Origin: Syntrophomonadaceae bacterium
Lineage (GTDB): Bacteria > Bacillota > Ch66 > Ch109
Length of the DNA: 7,363 nucleotides
Assembly: GCA_012512295.1 (NCBI GenBank)
Contig: JAAZDI010000244.1
Coordinates: 1-7,363, forward strand
Direction of reading: 5' to 3'
Shown: piece after piece, positions 1 through 5,872 of the stretch
How the letters are laid out: every line of letters starts with the position of its first letter
Numbering within the stretch: the stretch's first letter is position 1
Made by a program: the position numbers and the translations under genes
Notes under the pieces: model-generated
What the model was told of the DNA's origin: nothing
The model's database searches: none
What the model saw: only the letters and a program-made list of their open reading frames with translations

Positions 1-1054
1 AGATAAGGTCGTGCGGTTTAAAGGTAAAGAGGGACATCAGGTATTTATTGAACCGGAAGGTCGTAAGACTAACGAAATGTACGTCCAGGGGTTATCTACC
101 AGTTTGCCGGAGGATGTGCAAATCGAAATGATCCGCTCGGTTCGGGGAATGGAACGAGCGGAGATCATTCGACCAGCCTACGCCATTGAGTACGATTATA
201 TCAAGGGTGATCAGTTGAAATTAACCCTGGAAACCAAAAAGATCAAGGGGTTGTTTTCCGCTGGCCAGATCAACGGCAGTTCCGGATATGAAGAGGCGGC
301 CGCCCAGGGGATCTTAGCTGGCATTAATGCTGCGCTGATGGTTAAAGAACAAGAACCTTTGATTTTAAAAAGATCAGATGGTTATATTGGGGTATTGGTC
401 GATGACCTCATAACCAAAGACAACTGGGAGCCTTATCGGATAATGACTGCCCGGGCCGAGTATCGCTTATTACTGCGGGAGGGAAATGCTGATTTACGCT
501 TAACTGAGATTGGGCGCAAGGTTGGTTTAGTAAGTGATGAACGCTGGCGAAGATTTGAGCGCAAACTAGCGCAAATGACTGAAGAAAAAGAATGGTTACA
601 ACAAACCGTTGTTTCTCCTCGCGATGAAGAAATGCAGGAATGGTTGCAAGCAATTGGCAGTACCGAGTTAAAGCAAGGGACTACCCTGCTGGAATTGTTG
701 CGTCGGCCAGAAGTTACCCTGGCGGAACTAGAAAAACAATTTAACCGAAGTGGGGTCATCCCGGATGACGTGCGTGAAGAGGTAGAGTTAGAAATAAAAT
801 ATGCTGGTTATATTAAAAAACAGCGAGATCAAGTAGAAAGATTTCTTAAGCTAGAAAGGAAGAAAATACCGCGAGATTTTAATTATGAGGCAGTTACGGG
901 TCTTTCGACCGAAGGGAAACATAAACTAGCTAAAGTTAGACCGGAAACTTTGGGACAGGCCAGTCGGATTGGTGGAGTATCACCAGCTGATTTATCGATC
1001 TTAATGATTCATTTGGAACAGCGAAGGCGGGGCAAAGGGAAAGAAGATGAATAG
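1..1054 (+). CDS. mnmG: MnmG (GidA), tRNA U34 carboxymethylaminomethyl synthesis enzyme, C-terminal part
   Basis: This is the FAD-binding subunit of the MnmE-MnmG complex, which installs the (carboxymethyl)aminomethyl group on the wobble uridine of certain tRNAs. The reading frame is open from the window edge (codons from base 2, reading DKVVRFKG), so the gene is truncated by the window; the GTG at 11 is an internal valine and not the start. About 350 residues are visible of a family length near 630. The diagnostic segments are HQVFIEPEG near the start, [20 protein letters not shown] (the conserved FAD-domain block), [31 protein letters not shown], and the C-terminal helical domain with [24 protein letters not shown] and [15 protein letters not shown], which is the part that contacts MnmE and tRNA in known structures. 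The stop codon overlaps the rsmG start by 8 bp, so the two are probably co-translated. Identification is essentially certain. Confidence 0.97.
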   Translation, partial: DKVVRFKGKEGHQVFIEPEGRKTNEMYVQGLSTSLPEDVQIEMIRSVRGMERAEIIRPAYAIEYDYIKGDQLKLTLETKKIKGLFSAGQINGSSGYEEAAAQGILAGINAALMVKEQEPLILKRSDGYIGVLVDDLITKDNWEPYRIMTARAEYRLLLREGNADLRLTEIGRKVGLVSDERWRRFERKLAQMTEEKEWLQQTVVSPRDEEMQEWLQAIGSTELKQGTTLLELLRRPEVTLAELEKQFNRSGVIPDDVREEVELEIKYAGYIKKQRDQVERFLKLERKKIPRDFNYEAVTGLSTEGKHKLAKVRPETLGQASRIGGVSPADLSILMIHLEQRRRGKGKEDE

Positions 1055-1763
1055 TCGCCTAAAGGAATTGTTGCTGGCCGGGGCGAACCAATTACAAATT
1101 GAATTAGATAACCATAAAATTAGCCAAATTGATTGGCTGATTACCAACTTAATCAAGACCAATCAACAATATAATCCGACTGCCTTTAAAACGGCGGAAG
1201 AGATTTTAATCAAGCATTTTTTTGATTCCTGGACGTGTTGTTCAGCGATTAAGCGGCCGGGTCGCTTGGTTGATGTCGGGGCCGGGGCCGGTTTCCCAGG
1301 ACTGGCCCTGAAAATTGTGCGACCAGACTTAGAAATCACTTTAGTGGAAGCAGTTGGTAAAAAGGCGAGGTTTATTGCTGAATGTATTGATGGTTTAAAC
1401 TTAAGCAACATTCAGGCAGAAGTCGGTCGAGCGGAAGATTTAGGAAGGAAGCCAGGTTGGCGGGAAACATATGATTATGCTACTTGCCGGGCGGTTGGAC
1501 ATCTAGCGATTATTTCTGAATACTGTCTCCCCCTGTTAAAGCGCGGTGGATTGCTTATTGCCCAAAAGGGAAGAGAAGGGGAGGCAGAGGTAAAGGAGGC
1601 TAGTAACGGGGTTCGGGAATTAGGAGGTCGAATCGAAGGAATAGAGTGGATTTCCTTAAAAGAAATCCCAGGCCGTTGTTTAGTGCTGGTTCGGAAAGTT
1701 GGCGATACACCAGCGCGTTTTCCCAGACGCGTCGGCATACCGGCCAAAAGACCGTTAATCTGA
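1047..1763 (+). CDS. rsmG: RsmG (GidB), 16S rRNA (guanine-N7) methyltransferase
   Basis: This is a SAM-dependent methyltransferase that makes m7G in the 530 loop of 16S rRNA (G527 in E. coli numbering); loss of it is known to give low-level streptomycin resistance. The length of 238 aa is normal for the family. The Rossmann-fold motif [11 protein letters not shown], lies at residues 76-85, followed by [15 protein letters not shown] with the acidic residue that ends strand 2. ATCRAV and [17 protein letters not shown] are the typical later blocks, and the end, [13 protein letters not shown], matches the family C-terminus. The N-terminal family motif usually read as N-L-T-A is N-P-T-A here (about residues 43-46), a small deviation. 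The ATG at 1047 lies inside the mnmG end, with AAAGGGAAAG just upstream as ribosome site. The mnmG-rsmG order is classical for origin regions. Confidence 0.96.
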   Translation: MNSRLKELLLAGANQLQIELDNHKISQIDWLITNLIKTNQQYNPTAFKTAEEILIKHFFDSWTCCSAIKRPGRLVDVGAGAGFPGLALKIVRPDLEITLVEAVGKKARFIAECIDGLNLSNIQAEVGRAEDLGRKPGWRETYDYATCRAVGHLAIISEYCLPLLKRGGLLIAQKGREGEAEVKEASNGVRELGGRIEGIEWISLKEIPGRCLVLVRKVGDTPARFPRRVGIPAKRPLI

Positions 1764-1783
1764 AGCATCAGGCTCCCGCTTCT

Positions 1784-1830
1784 GTACGTGGATTACCTTA
1801 AACTTCAGTATGTGGGTTATCTTAAACTTC
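1784..1830 (+). repeat. Two-copy tandem direct repeat, 24-bp pitch
   Basis: The unit at 1784-1806 (starting GTACGTGGATTACC and ending TTAAACTTC) recurs at 1808-1830 with 20 of 23 bases identical. The three differences are all transitions. The word AAACTTC of the second copy is also matched in inverted form by GAAGTTT at 1850-1856. Function is unknown; a protein-binding pair or a simple duplication are both possible. Confidence 0.7.
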
Positions 1831-1976
1831 GGGTGGAGAAGAGCCTTTAGAAGTTTCGGTATTTAGCAAAGCTGAACTCTGAAATAAAAGCTGAACAGGT
1901 TATATTAGTTTAAACTTTTTCATAATGATGGCTAGTCAGATTAAGCAATACACTATATTATTAAGTTGACTGGAAG

Positions 1977-2040
1977 CCGGCTACCTATTCAGTTAATCAT
2001 TATATATGATATGGCAGGTAGGTACCGGTCTTTTAATATT
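1977..2040 (+). terminator. Weak hairpin with T-rich tail upstream of parA (possible terminator)
   Basis: CCGGCTACCT at 1977-1986 can pair with AGGTAG at 2016-2021 and CCGG at 2025-2028, with GTA (2022-2024) bulged out. The loop contains a second small hairpin, ATCAT/ATGAT, around 1996-2010. The 3' side runs into TCTTTTAATATTTTTTAG. This could end transcripts coming from mnmG-rsmG or be a leader structure before parA. The bulge and the large loop make it weak, and it could be chance. Confidence 0.3.
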
Positions 2041-2147
2041 TTTTAGATATACATATACAGTGGCTGTGGCAAGCTTGAAACATTTGCTGCGGATGTTGGG
2101 CAAGATAGATGTCGAATGAAGGATGCAAAGTTATGGTTTGGTCAGGA

Positions 2148-2156
2148 AGGTGAGGA
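2148..2156 (+). promoter_or_regulatory. Ribosome binding site of parA
   Basis: The purine-rich AGGAAGGTGAGG just upstream contains GGTGAGG, ending 7 nt before the ATG at 2164. This is normal Shine-Dalgarno spacing and supports the ATG start that gives the canonical N-terminus MGRVIAIANQKGG. Confidence 0.7.
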
Positions 2157-2163
2157 ATAAGTT

Positions 2164-2925
2164 ATGGGGCGGGTAATCGCTATTGCCAACCAAAAGGGAG
2201 GCGTTGGGAAGACAACGACTGCAGTTAATCTAGGCGCTTGCTTGGCGCAAGCGGGGAAAAAGGTGCTGATAATTGATATTGATCCCCAAGGTAATGCTAC
2301 CAGCGGTTTAGGGATTGATCGCAAGACGCTTGAACACTGTATTTATGATGTTTTAATTAACGGCGTTGGCCTTGAGGAAGTTATGTTTTCCACCAACGTT
2401 AACCATCTGCAAATTGTCCCGGCTACCCTGCAACTCGCCGGGGCAGAGATTGAACTGGTTTCCTTAATTGCCCGGGAAGGTAAACTGAAGCGCGCTTTAG
2501 AAAAAGTCAAAGACAAATTTGACTACATTTTAATTGATTGTCCACCATCTTTAGGTCTCTTAACCTTAAATGCTTTAGCTGCTTCAGACCGACTGCTAAT
2601 CCCTATTCAATGTGAGTATTACGCTTTAGAGGGACTTGGCCAATTAATGCACACCGTTCAATTAGTCCGGAAGCATTTAAATCCCAACCTGGATTTAGAG
2701 GGAGTATTGTTAACTATGTTTGATGCCCGGACGAATCTCAGTATTCAAGTTGTCGAAGAAGTCAAGGAGTTTTTTAAGGATAAGGTATTTTCTAGTGTTA
2801 TTCCTCGAAATGTTCGATTGAGTGAGGCTCCCAGTTATGGACAACCGATTATCTTATATGATAGCCGATCCCGAGGGGCGGAAATGTATAATGAACTAGC
2901 AGGGGAAGTGATTCGCAATGGTTAA
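2164..2925 (+). CDS. parA: ParA/Soj chromosome-partitioning ATPase
   Basis: This is a Walker-type ATPase that binds DNA non-specifically as an ATP dimer and is stimulated by ParB. It moves or positions the origin, and in B. subtilis it also regulates DnaA. The protein is 253 aa, the same length as B. subtilis Soj, and is near-collinear with it. The deviant Walker A motif KGGVGKTT is at residues 11-18, with the signature lysine K11 and the P-loop lysine K16. The A' motif LIIDIDPQGNATSGLG contains D40, equivalent to the catalytic aspartate of Soj. Walker B is YILIDCPPSLG with D125. CEYYALEGL and PRNVRLSEAPSYGQPI are further family blocks. There is no N-terminal HTH extension, so this is the chromosomal (small) type and not a plasmid type Ia. 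It overlaps parB by 8 bp, forming one operon. Confidence 0.97.
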   Translation: MGRVIAIANQKGGVGKTTTAVNLGACLAQAGKKVLIIDIDPQGNATSGLGIDRKTLEHCIYDVLINGVGLEEVMFSTNVNHLQIVPATLQLAGAEIELVSLIAREGKLKRALEKVKDKFDYILIDCPPSLGLLTLNALAASDRLLIPIQCEYYALEGLGQLMHTVQLVRKHLNPNLDLEGVLLTMFDARTNLSIQVVEEVKEFFKDKVFSSVIPRNVRLSEAPSYGQPIILYDSRSRGAEMYNELAGEVIRNG

Positions 2926-3832
2926 ACGTGCTTTAGGTAGAGGTCTCGAGGCTTTACTGCCCGGGGCAAGCAAAAGCGAGGATTTAGTGACAGAGCTGCC
3001 AATTAAGAATATTGAAGCCAGTACATTTCAACCCCGGAAATTTTTTGAGGATGAAAAACTATCAGAATTAGCCGCCTCAATTCGCGAACATGGGATTGTA
3101 CAACCGATTGTGGTCAGACCGCTGGATAAAGAGCGTTATCAATTAATTGCTGGTGAACGGCGCTGGCGGGCCTGTATGATGCTGGGTTTAGACAAGATTC
3201 CCGCGGTCATTAAAGAAGTGAAGGAAGTAGAGGCCAGAGAAATTTCTTTGGTCGAAAACCTCCAGCGTGAGGAATTAAACCCATTGGAAGAAGCAGAAGC
3301 TTACCGCCAGTTAATTCAGGAATATGGGTTTACTCAGGAAAGCTTAGCTAAGCGAATGGGCAAAAGCAGGTCGTATATCGCTAATGCTATGCGGCTGCTT
3401 GGCCTATCTGACCAATTAAAGGAACGCCTTAAACAAGGCGCTTTAACCATTGGTCACGCCAAAGTTTTATTAGGTATAAGTGATGTCCAAGAACGTGAAC
3501 GGATCGGTAATGAAATCGTTGAAAAAGGCTTAACTGTCCGGGAAACTGAGAAATTAGTGCGACAACCGCCGCCTGAATTGATACCTCAAGCAGCGGAGCC
3601 ACAGAGACATGATGGCAAGGAAAATTTACGCAAGCGAAAAGCTACTCAATCGAGGAATGTGGAGCCAGACAAAACAACACCAGAAATGACTTTTTTTGAA
3701 GATAAGCTTCGGGATAAATTAGGCACCCGGGTTAAATTAAAATGGTCAGGCGAAGGCCGAGGAATTATTGAAATTGAATTTTATGATCTAGAAGATTTAG
3801 ATCGAATTCAAGAAGTCCTGGGCATCAAATAG
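2918..3832 (+). CDS. parB: ParB/Spo0J centromere-binding CTPase
   Basis: ParB binds parS, then loads as a CTP-dependent sliding clamp; it stimulates ParA and recruits SMC to the origin. The N-terminal LGRGLEALL (residues 6-14) is the ParA-activating peptide. The ParB/Srx-type CTP-binding domain follows, with FQPRKFF near 37-43, GERRWRA at 79-85 (the GERRxR box) and ENLQREELNP at 113-122 (C-box). The helix-turn-helix is around 138-161 (FTQESLAKRMGKSRSYIANA). A long hydrophilic linker (about 213-255, rich in P, K, R and E) leads to the C-terminal dimerisation domain from about MTFFEDKL to the end. At 304 aa it is somewhat longer than Spo0J (282 aa), and the extra length appears to be in the linker. 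The ATG at 2918 lies within the parA end, with AGGGGAAG upstream. Two perfect parS sites follow the gene. Confidence 0.97.
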   Translation: MVKRALGRGLEALLPGASKSEDLVTELPIKNIEASTFQPRKFFEDEKLSELAASIREHGIVQPIVVRPLDKERYQLIAGERRWRACMMLGLDKIPAVIKEVKEVEAREISLVENLQREELNPLEEAEAYRQLIQEYGFTQESLAKRMGKSRSYIANAMRLLGLSDQLKERLKQGALTIGHAKVLLGISDVQERERIGNEIVEKGLTVRETEKLVRQPPPELIPQAAEPQRHDGKENLRKRKATQSRNVEPDKTTPEMTFFEDKLRDKLGTRVKLKWSGEGRGIIEIEFYDLEDLDRIQEVLGIK

Positions 3833-3848
3833 AGAGAAGCAAATTGCG

Positions 3849-3881
3849 AATGCAATGTTCCACGTGGAACATTGCATTTTT
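3849..3881 (+). terminator. Intrinsic terminator of parAB, built on a parS palindrome
   Basis: Bases 3849-3878 form an uninterrupted 30-bp palindrome centred between 3863 and 3864. As RNA it would fold into a stem of about 13 bp closed by an ACGT tetraloop, and it runs straight into TTTTT (3877-3881). It begins 17 nt after the parB stop. The position and T-tract fit a Rho-independent terminator; the lower stem is AT-rich but the upper stem is GC-rich. The central 16 bases are a parS site. Confidence 0.6.
3856..3871. promoter_or_regulatory. parS site 1 (ParB loading site)
   Basis: TGTTCCACGTGGAACA is a perfect 16-bp palindrome around CACGTG. It differs from the B. subtilis consensus TGTTNCACGTGAAACA only by having the GGAACA form on the right arm, which makes it symmetrical. 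It lies next to parB, where parS sites are expected. Confidence 0.93.
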
Positions 3882-3983
3882 ATAATTAGGCGTGACCTAC
3901 GTAATTACAACAAGGTTATTATTTTTATAATGTTTATCTAGGTTTAAAATCAATCTAAATTAATTTACACAATCTACACTAGA

Positions 3984-3999
3984 TGTTCCACGTGGAACA
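3984..3999. promoter_or_regulatory. parS site 2 (ParB loading site)
   Basis: This is a second exact copy of TGTTCCACGTGGAACA; the perfect palindrome extends one base on each side (3983-4000). The 19-base word from 3983 to 4001 is identical to 3855-3873 at site 1. The centre-to-centre distance is 128 bp. Unlike site 1, it is not followed by a terminator-like arrangement on a long stem. Confidence 0.93.
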
Positions 4000-4180
4000 T
4001 TTTGCAATATGCTGTGGGGTAAAATAAACCCAATTCATCGTATTCCGACCAGTCCCGATGGCGAGTTCATTGAAGTCCTTTTTGAAAGCCTCAGATAGAA
4101 CAAAGTCTCCATCTGAAGCCTCAATGCTGCCAAAGGCAGAGGATAACAAAGTTCACTTCCAAGATATCCTTAATTTAACT

Positions 4181-4209
4181 TTTACAGTTTTAGACAACAG
4201 TGATATCAT
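4181..4209 (+). promoter_or_regulatory. Sigma-A type promoter of the SPFH-RHH unit
   Basis: The -35 TTTACA (4181-4186) and the -10 TATCAT (4204-4209) each match 5 of 6 consensus bases and are separated by exactly 17 nt. The predicted transcript start is near 4216, giving a leader of about 30 nt before the ATG at 4246. Confidence 0.7.
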
Positions 4210-4230
4210 ATTAATATCTTCAAAATATAT

Positions 4231-4238
4231 AAGGGGGG
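4231..4238 (+). promoter_or_regulatory. Ribosome binding site of the SPFH gene
   Basis: AAGGGGGG lies 7 nt upstream of the ATG at 4246. It selects this ATG over the overlapping out-of-frame ATG at 4239. Confidence 0.7.
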
Positions 4239-4245
4239 TTGAATC

Positions 4246-5088
4246 ATGGTCGAACAAAAGGCTTGGAAGGTAAATGGATTTTTATCGATTGTTCTGGGTT
4301 TGATTTTATTAGGGCTGGATATCTATTGTTTCAGCACAAAAGAAATTGTCGCGGGAATTATTTTGTTGGTGCCCATCATCGTATTATCCAGCGGCTTTGT
4401 TATTGTTCAGCCCAATCAAGCCAAGGCAGTGACCTTTTTTGGTCGTTATATTGGCAGCATCCGGGAAAGTGGGGTCTGGCTGACGGTACCTTTTACCGTT
4501 CATAAAAAAGTATCCTTGCGGGTGCGAAATTTCAATAGCAAGATGCTGAAAGTAAATGACGTTGCCGGAAATCCGATCGAGATTGCCGCGGTGGTTGTTT
4601 TTCGCGTAATTGATTCAGCTAAGGCATTATTTGATGTTGATGACTACGAAAAGTTTGTGGAAATACAAAGTGAGACCGCTTTGCGCCAGGTCGCGACCAA
4701 GTACCCTTACGACAACTTTGATACAGCCGGTTATTCGCTGCGGGGAAATGCGGAAGAAGTGGCTGCTGAGTTAGCTCGCGAACTCCAGAGCCGTCTAGCA
4801 GTGGCCGGGGTCGAGGTAATTGAAGCACGTTTAACTCACCTCGCCTATGCCACTGAGATTGCCAGCGCCATGCTCCAACGGCAGCAGGCTTCAGCAATTC
4901 TCGCAGCCCGACAGATTATTGTTGAAGGAGCAGTAGGTATGGCACAAATGGCCATTGCTCAATTGCAGCAGGAAGGGATTGTCGAATTAGATGAGGAACG
5001 TAAGGTGGCCATGATCAATAATCTGATGGTGGCGATAGTCTCAGATCGAGCGGCGCAACCGGTAATTAATACCGGCAGTTTGTATTAA
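4246..5088 (+). CDS. SPFH/band-7 domain membrane protein
   Basis: A 280-aa member of the stomatin/prohibitin/flotillin/HflK-C superfamily, which forms membrane-bound oligomeric scaffolds or cages. Two hydrophobic stretches at about residues 12-29 and 34-54 form a hairpin or two-pass anchor. The SPFH core follows immediately: VQPNQAKAVTFFGRYIGSI, then GVWLTVPFTVHKKVSLRVRN, GNPIEIAAVVVFRVIDSAKA and YEKFVEIQSETALRQVATKYPYD, which are typical band-7 blocks. The C-terminal part (about 165-255) is helical and rich in A, E, Q and R (AEEVAAELARELQSRL, EIASAMLQRQQASAI), as in the oligomerisation region of the family. It lacks the long repeated coiled coil of flotillins and has no NfeD partner next to it. 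It has its own promoter, and a ribbon-helix-helix gene starts 15 nt after its stop. The substrate or partner is not known; a role beside the chromosome partition genes is only positional inference. Confidence 0.9.
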   Translation: MVEQKAWKVNGFLSIVLGLILLGLDIYCFSTKEIVAGIILLVPIIVLSSGFVIVQPNQAKAVTFFGRYIGSIRESGVWLTVPFTVHKKVSLRVRNFNSKMLKVNDVAGNPIEIAAVVVFRVIDSAKALFDVDDYEKFVEIQSETALRQVATKYPYDNFDTAGYSLRGNAEEVAAELARELQSRLAVAGVEVIEARLTHLAYATEIASAMLQRQQASAILAARQIIVEGAVGMAQMAIAQLQQEGIVELDEERKVAMINNLMVAIVSDRAAQPVINTGSLY

Positions 5089-5103
5089 TGGTGAAGGGCT
5101 GTC

Positions 5104-5304
5104 ATGAGTCACAAGAAGAGTTTCCTGCTCAGGGTTAATCCTAAACTGTATGAAGTACTGGAACGTTGGGCCGCTGATGAGTTTCGCAGTGTTAATGCCC
5201 AGATTGAGTTTTTGCTGCGTGAGGCAGCCCAACGGGCTGGGCGTTTGCCAAACATGAAAAACCCCCGGCCAGATGACGAAGCGGCTTCCCGAACTGAAGA
5301 ATAA
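5104..5304 (+). CDS. Small ribbon-helix-helix (Arc/MetJ-type) DNA-binding protein
   Basis: A 66-aa protein with the Arc-like fold. The beta-strand [10 protein letters not shown] is at residues 4-13, helix A ([13 protein letters not shown]) at about 14-26, and helix B ([18 protein letters not shown]) at about 29-46, followed by a polar tail of about 20 residues. RHH proteins dimerise, insert the strand pair into the DNA major groove and usually act as repressors or antitoxins. The start ATG at 5104 is 15 nt after the SPFH stop, with GAAGGG just upstream, so both genes share a transcript. No toxin gene is adjacent. I recall similar RHH genes placed directly after SPFH genes in other Gram-positive genomes, but could not check that here. 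Target DNA is unknown; an operator at the SPFH promoter or nearby DNA is possible. Confidence 0.85.
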   Translation: MSHKKSFLLRVNPKLYEVLERWAADEFRSVNAQIEFLLREAAQRAGRLPNMKNPRPDDEAASRTEE

Positions 5305-5337
5305 TTGTTCCGGCTCCGTTAGATACCTGGCATCGGT

Positions 5338-5387
5338 GCCTCCAGGAACTGATTATTGAATGGTCGGTTCCTGGAGGCCGCTTTTTT
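5338..5387 (+). terminator. Strong intrinsic terminator of the SPFH-RHH unit
   Basis: GCCTCCAGGAAC (5338-5349) pairs perfectly with GTTCCTGGAGGC (5367-5378). The stem is extended inward by a T-G and a G-C pair and closes a 13-nt loop (5352-5364). TTTTTT follows at 5382-5387. It begins 33 nt after the RHH stop. There is no A-tract on the left side, so it acts on plus-strand transcripts only. Confidence 0.9.
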
Positions 5388-5504
5388 ATGGCCTTTATTA
5401 TTTGAGGCACTTATACCGGAAAGCATTTCTATTTGTGAACACCGGTAACGTGGGACATTCAGGATTTGTATAAAAAGCCAAAAAGCTTTTGCAACTTGTC
5501 CTTT

Positions 5505-5524
5505 ATAGTGATTAATAGTGATTA
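5505..5524 (+). repeat. Perfect 10-bp tandem duplication
   Basis: ATAGTGATTA occurs twice head to tail (5505-5514 and 5515-5524). The pitch is about one helical turn. It lies roughly 120 bp upstream of the TetR promoter-like region; no function is evident. Confidence 0.75.
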
Positions 5525-5640
5525 TATTTTGCTTGCAGATTTACATAATTTAGCTAAACAATTTTTGAATAAGGACTGATCTTTGCTGTACTTATAGAAA
5601 GGTTGATTACCTGTTCTGCTATAGATTGGGTAAATAAATT

Positions 5641-5670
5641 CTGGCAATTTTAAACTAATTAGTGTATATT
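5641..5670 (+). promoter_or_regulatory. Probable promoter of the tetR-hlyD operon
   Basis: CTGGCA (5641-5646, 4 of 6 to the -35 consensus) is followed after 18 nt by TATATT (5665-5670, 5 of 6). A second -10-like word, TATACT, is at 5671-5676. The elements abut or overlap the operator dyad, as expected for repressor control. The -35 is weak, so the exact hexamers are uncertain. Confidence 0.45.
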
Positions 5671-5694
5671 TATACTGACTGGTCAGTCTAAATA
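5667..5694. promoter_or_regulatory. TetR-family operator dyad
   Basis: The core ACTGAC-TG-GTCAGT (5674-5687) is an inverted repeat of 6-bp arms. The symmetry extends to 5667 on the left and 5694 on the right with only the central pair and the 5673/5688 pair mismatched (12 of 14 pairs). Inverted TGAC/GTCA arms of this size are typical of TetR-family operators. It lies over the -10 region upstream of the TetR gene, which suggests autorepression. Confidence 0.7.
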
Positions 5695-5872
5695 ACAGCC
5701 TGGTTAGTCACAGAAAACAGGTTTTAGACAAACCGTAGCCCGATTTTCCTTAGTGGTTGTGCCTGGCTGGGATGGTTGTTTAATCTTAGATAAGCCGAAG
5801 GAAGGCTGACAACAAGGCATAGCGCAAGTTTATGGATTATCGAACAAGCTTTTGCGGGATAAGGGGGAGGTG

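Larger units (their letters stand above)
1764..2163. other. 400-bp gap between rsmG and parA, no gene seen
   Basis: No open frame longer than about 15 codons with a credible ribosome site was found on the plus strand. In B. subtilis the noc gene sits between rsmG and soj; no trace of it is present. The gap holds a two-copy 24-bp-pitch direct repeat (1784-1830), a pair of GCTGAAC words (1871-1877 and 1890-1896), an imperfect hairpin followed by a T-rich stretch (1977-2040), a TATACATATACA run at 2048-2059, and the parA ribosome site. TATA-like hexamers exist (TATATT at 1901 and 1954, TATGAT at 2005) but none has a good -35 at 16-18 nt, so I cannot place the parA promoter. Confidence 0.6.
3882..4245. 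other. AT-rich gap between parAB and the SPFH gene
   Basis: Together with the terminator palindrome this makes over 400 bp without a confident gene. It contains parS site 2, a promoter-like pair ATTACA (3904-3909), 16 nt, TATAAT (3926-3931) with no gene close downstream, and the SPFH promoter and ribosome site at its end. On the minus strand a frame is open from about 4152 down to a stop at 3979-3981 and reads like protein over its middle part (see findings). A plus-strand frame starting at 4058 runs through the SPFH promoter and start and lacks a ribosome site, so I do not call it. Confidence 0.5.
5305..5872. other. Gap between the RHH gene and the TetR gene
   Basis: About 570 bp with no credible gene. 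It holds the SPFH-RHH terminator (5338-5387), a loose inverted repeat TACCGG/CCGGTA (5414-5419 and 5442-5447), a small AAAAGC/GCTTTT hairpin (5473-5490), a perfect 10-bp tandem duplication (5505-5524), the TetR promoter and operator (5641-5694), and about 180 bases of apparent leader. A 14-codon frame (5832-5876) ends on top of the probable tetR start. Confidence 0.6.

Noticed and set aside
11..13. GTG at 11 as the start of mnmG
   Set aside because: The frame is open to the window edge and the preceding residues (DKV) fit the family alignment, so it is an internal codon.
1762..1782. GAAGC/GCTTC pair just after the rsmG stop as a terminator
   Set aside because: The stem is only 5 bp, with no following T-tract.
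1780..1795. parS-like ACGTGGA within the tandem repeat
   Set aside because: About 10 of 16 matches and no palindrome; the second repeat copy loses even the ACGTGG word.
2011..2030. T-box-like word: AGGTAGGTACCGG resembles the AGGGTGGNACCGCG element
   Set aside because: The key TGGN is changed, no specifier stem or large leader is visible, and the downstream gene is parA, not an aminoacyl-tRNA synthetase or amino-acid gene.
4058..4273. 71-codon plus-strand frame starting ATGGCGAGTTC
   Set aside because: It has no ribosome site, runs through the SPFH promoter and into the SPFH coding region, and its low-complexity S/K/A-rich reading looks like the complement of another frame.
5442..5458. Third parS candidate around AACGTGGGACA
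   Set aside because: Only one arm resembles parS (about 9 of 16 bases match), and the left arm is unrelated.
5472..5491. AAAAGC/GCTTTT hairpin as a terminator
   Set aside because: The short A/T stem has no T-tract after it and no gene directly upstream.
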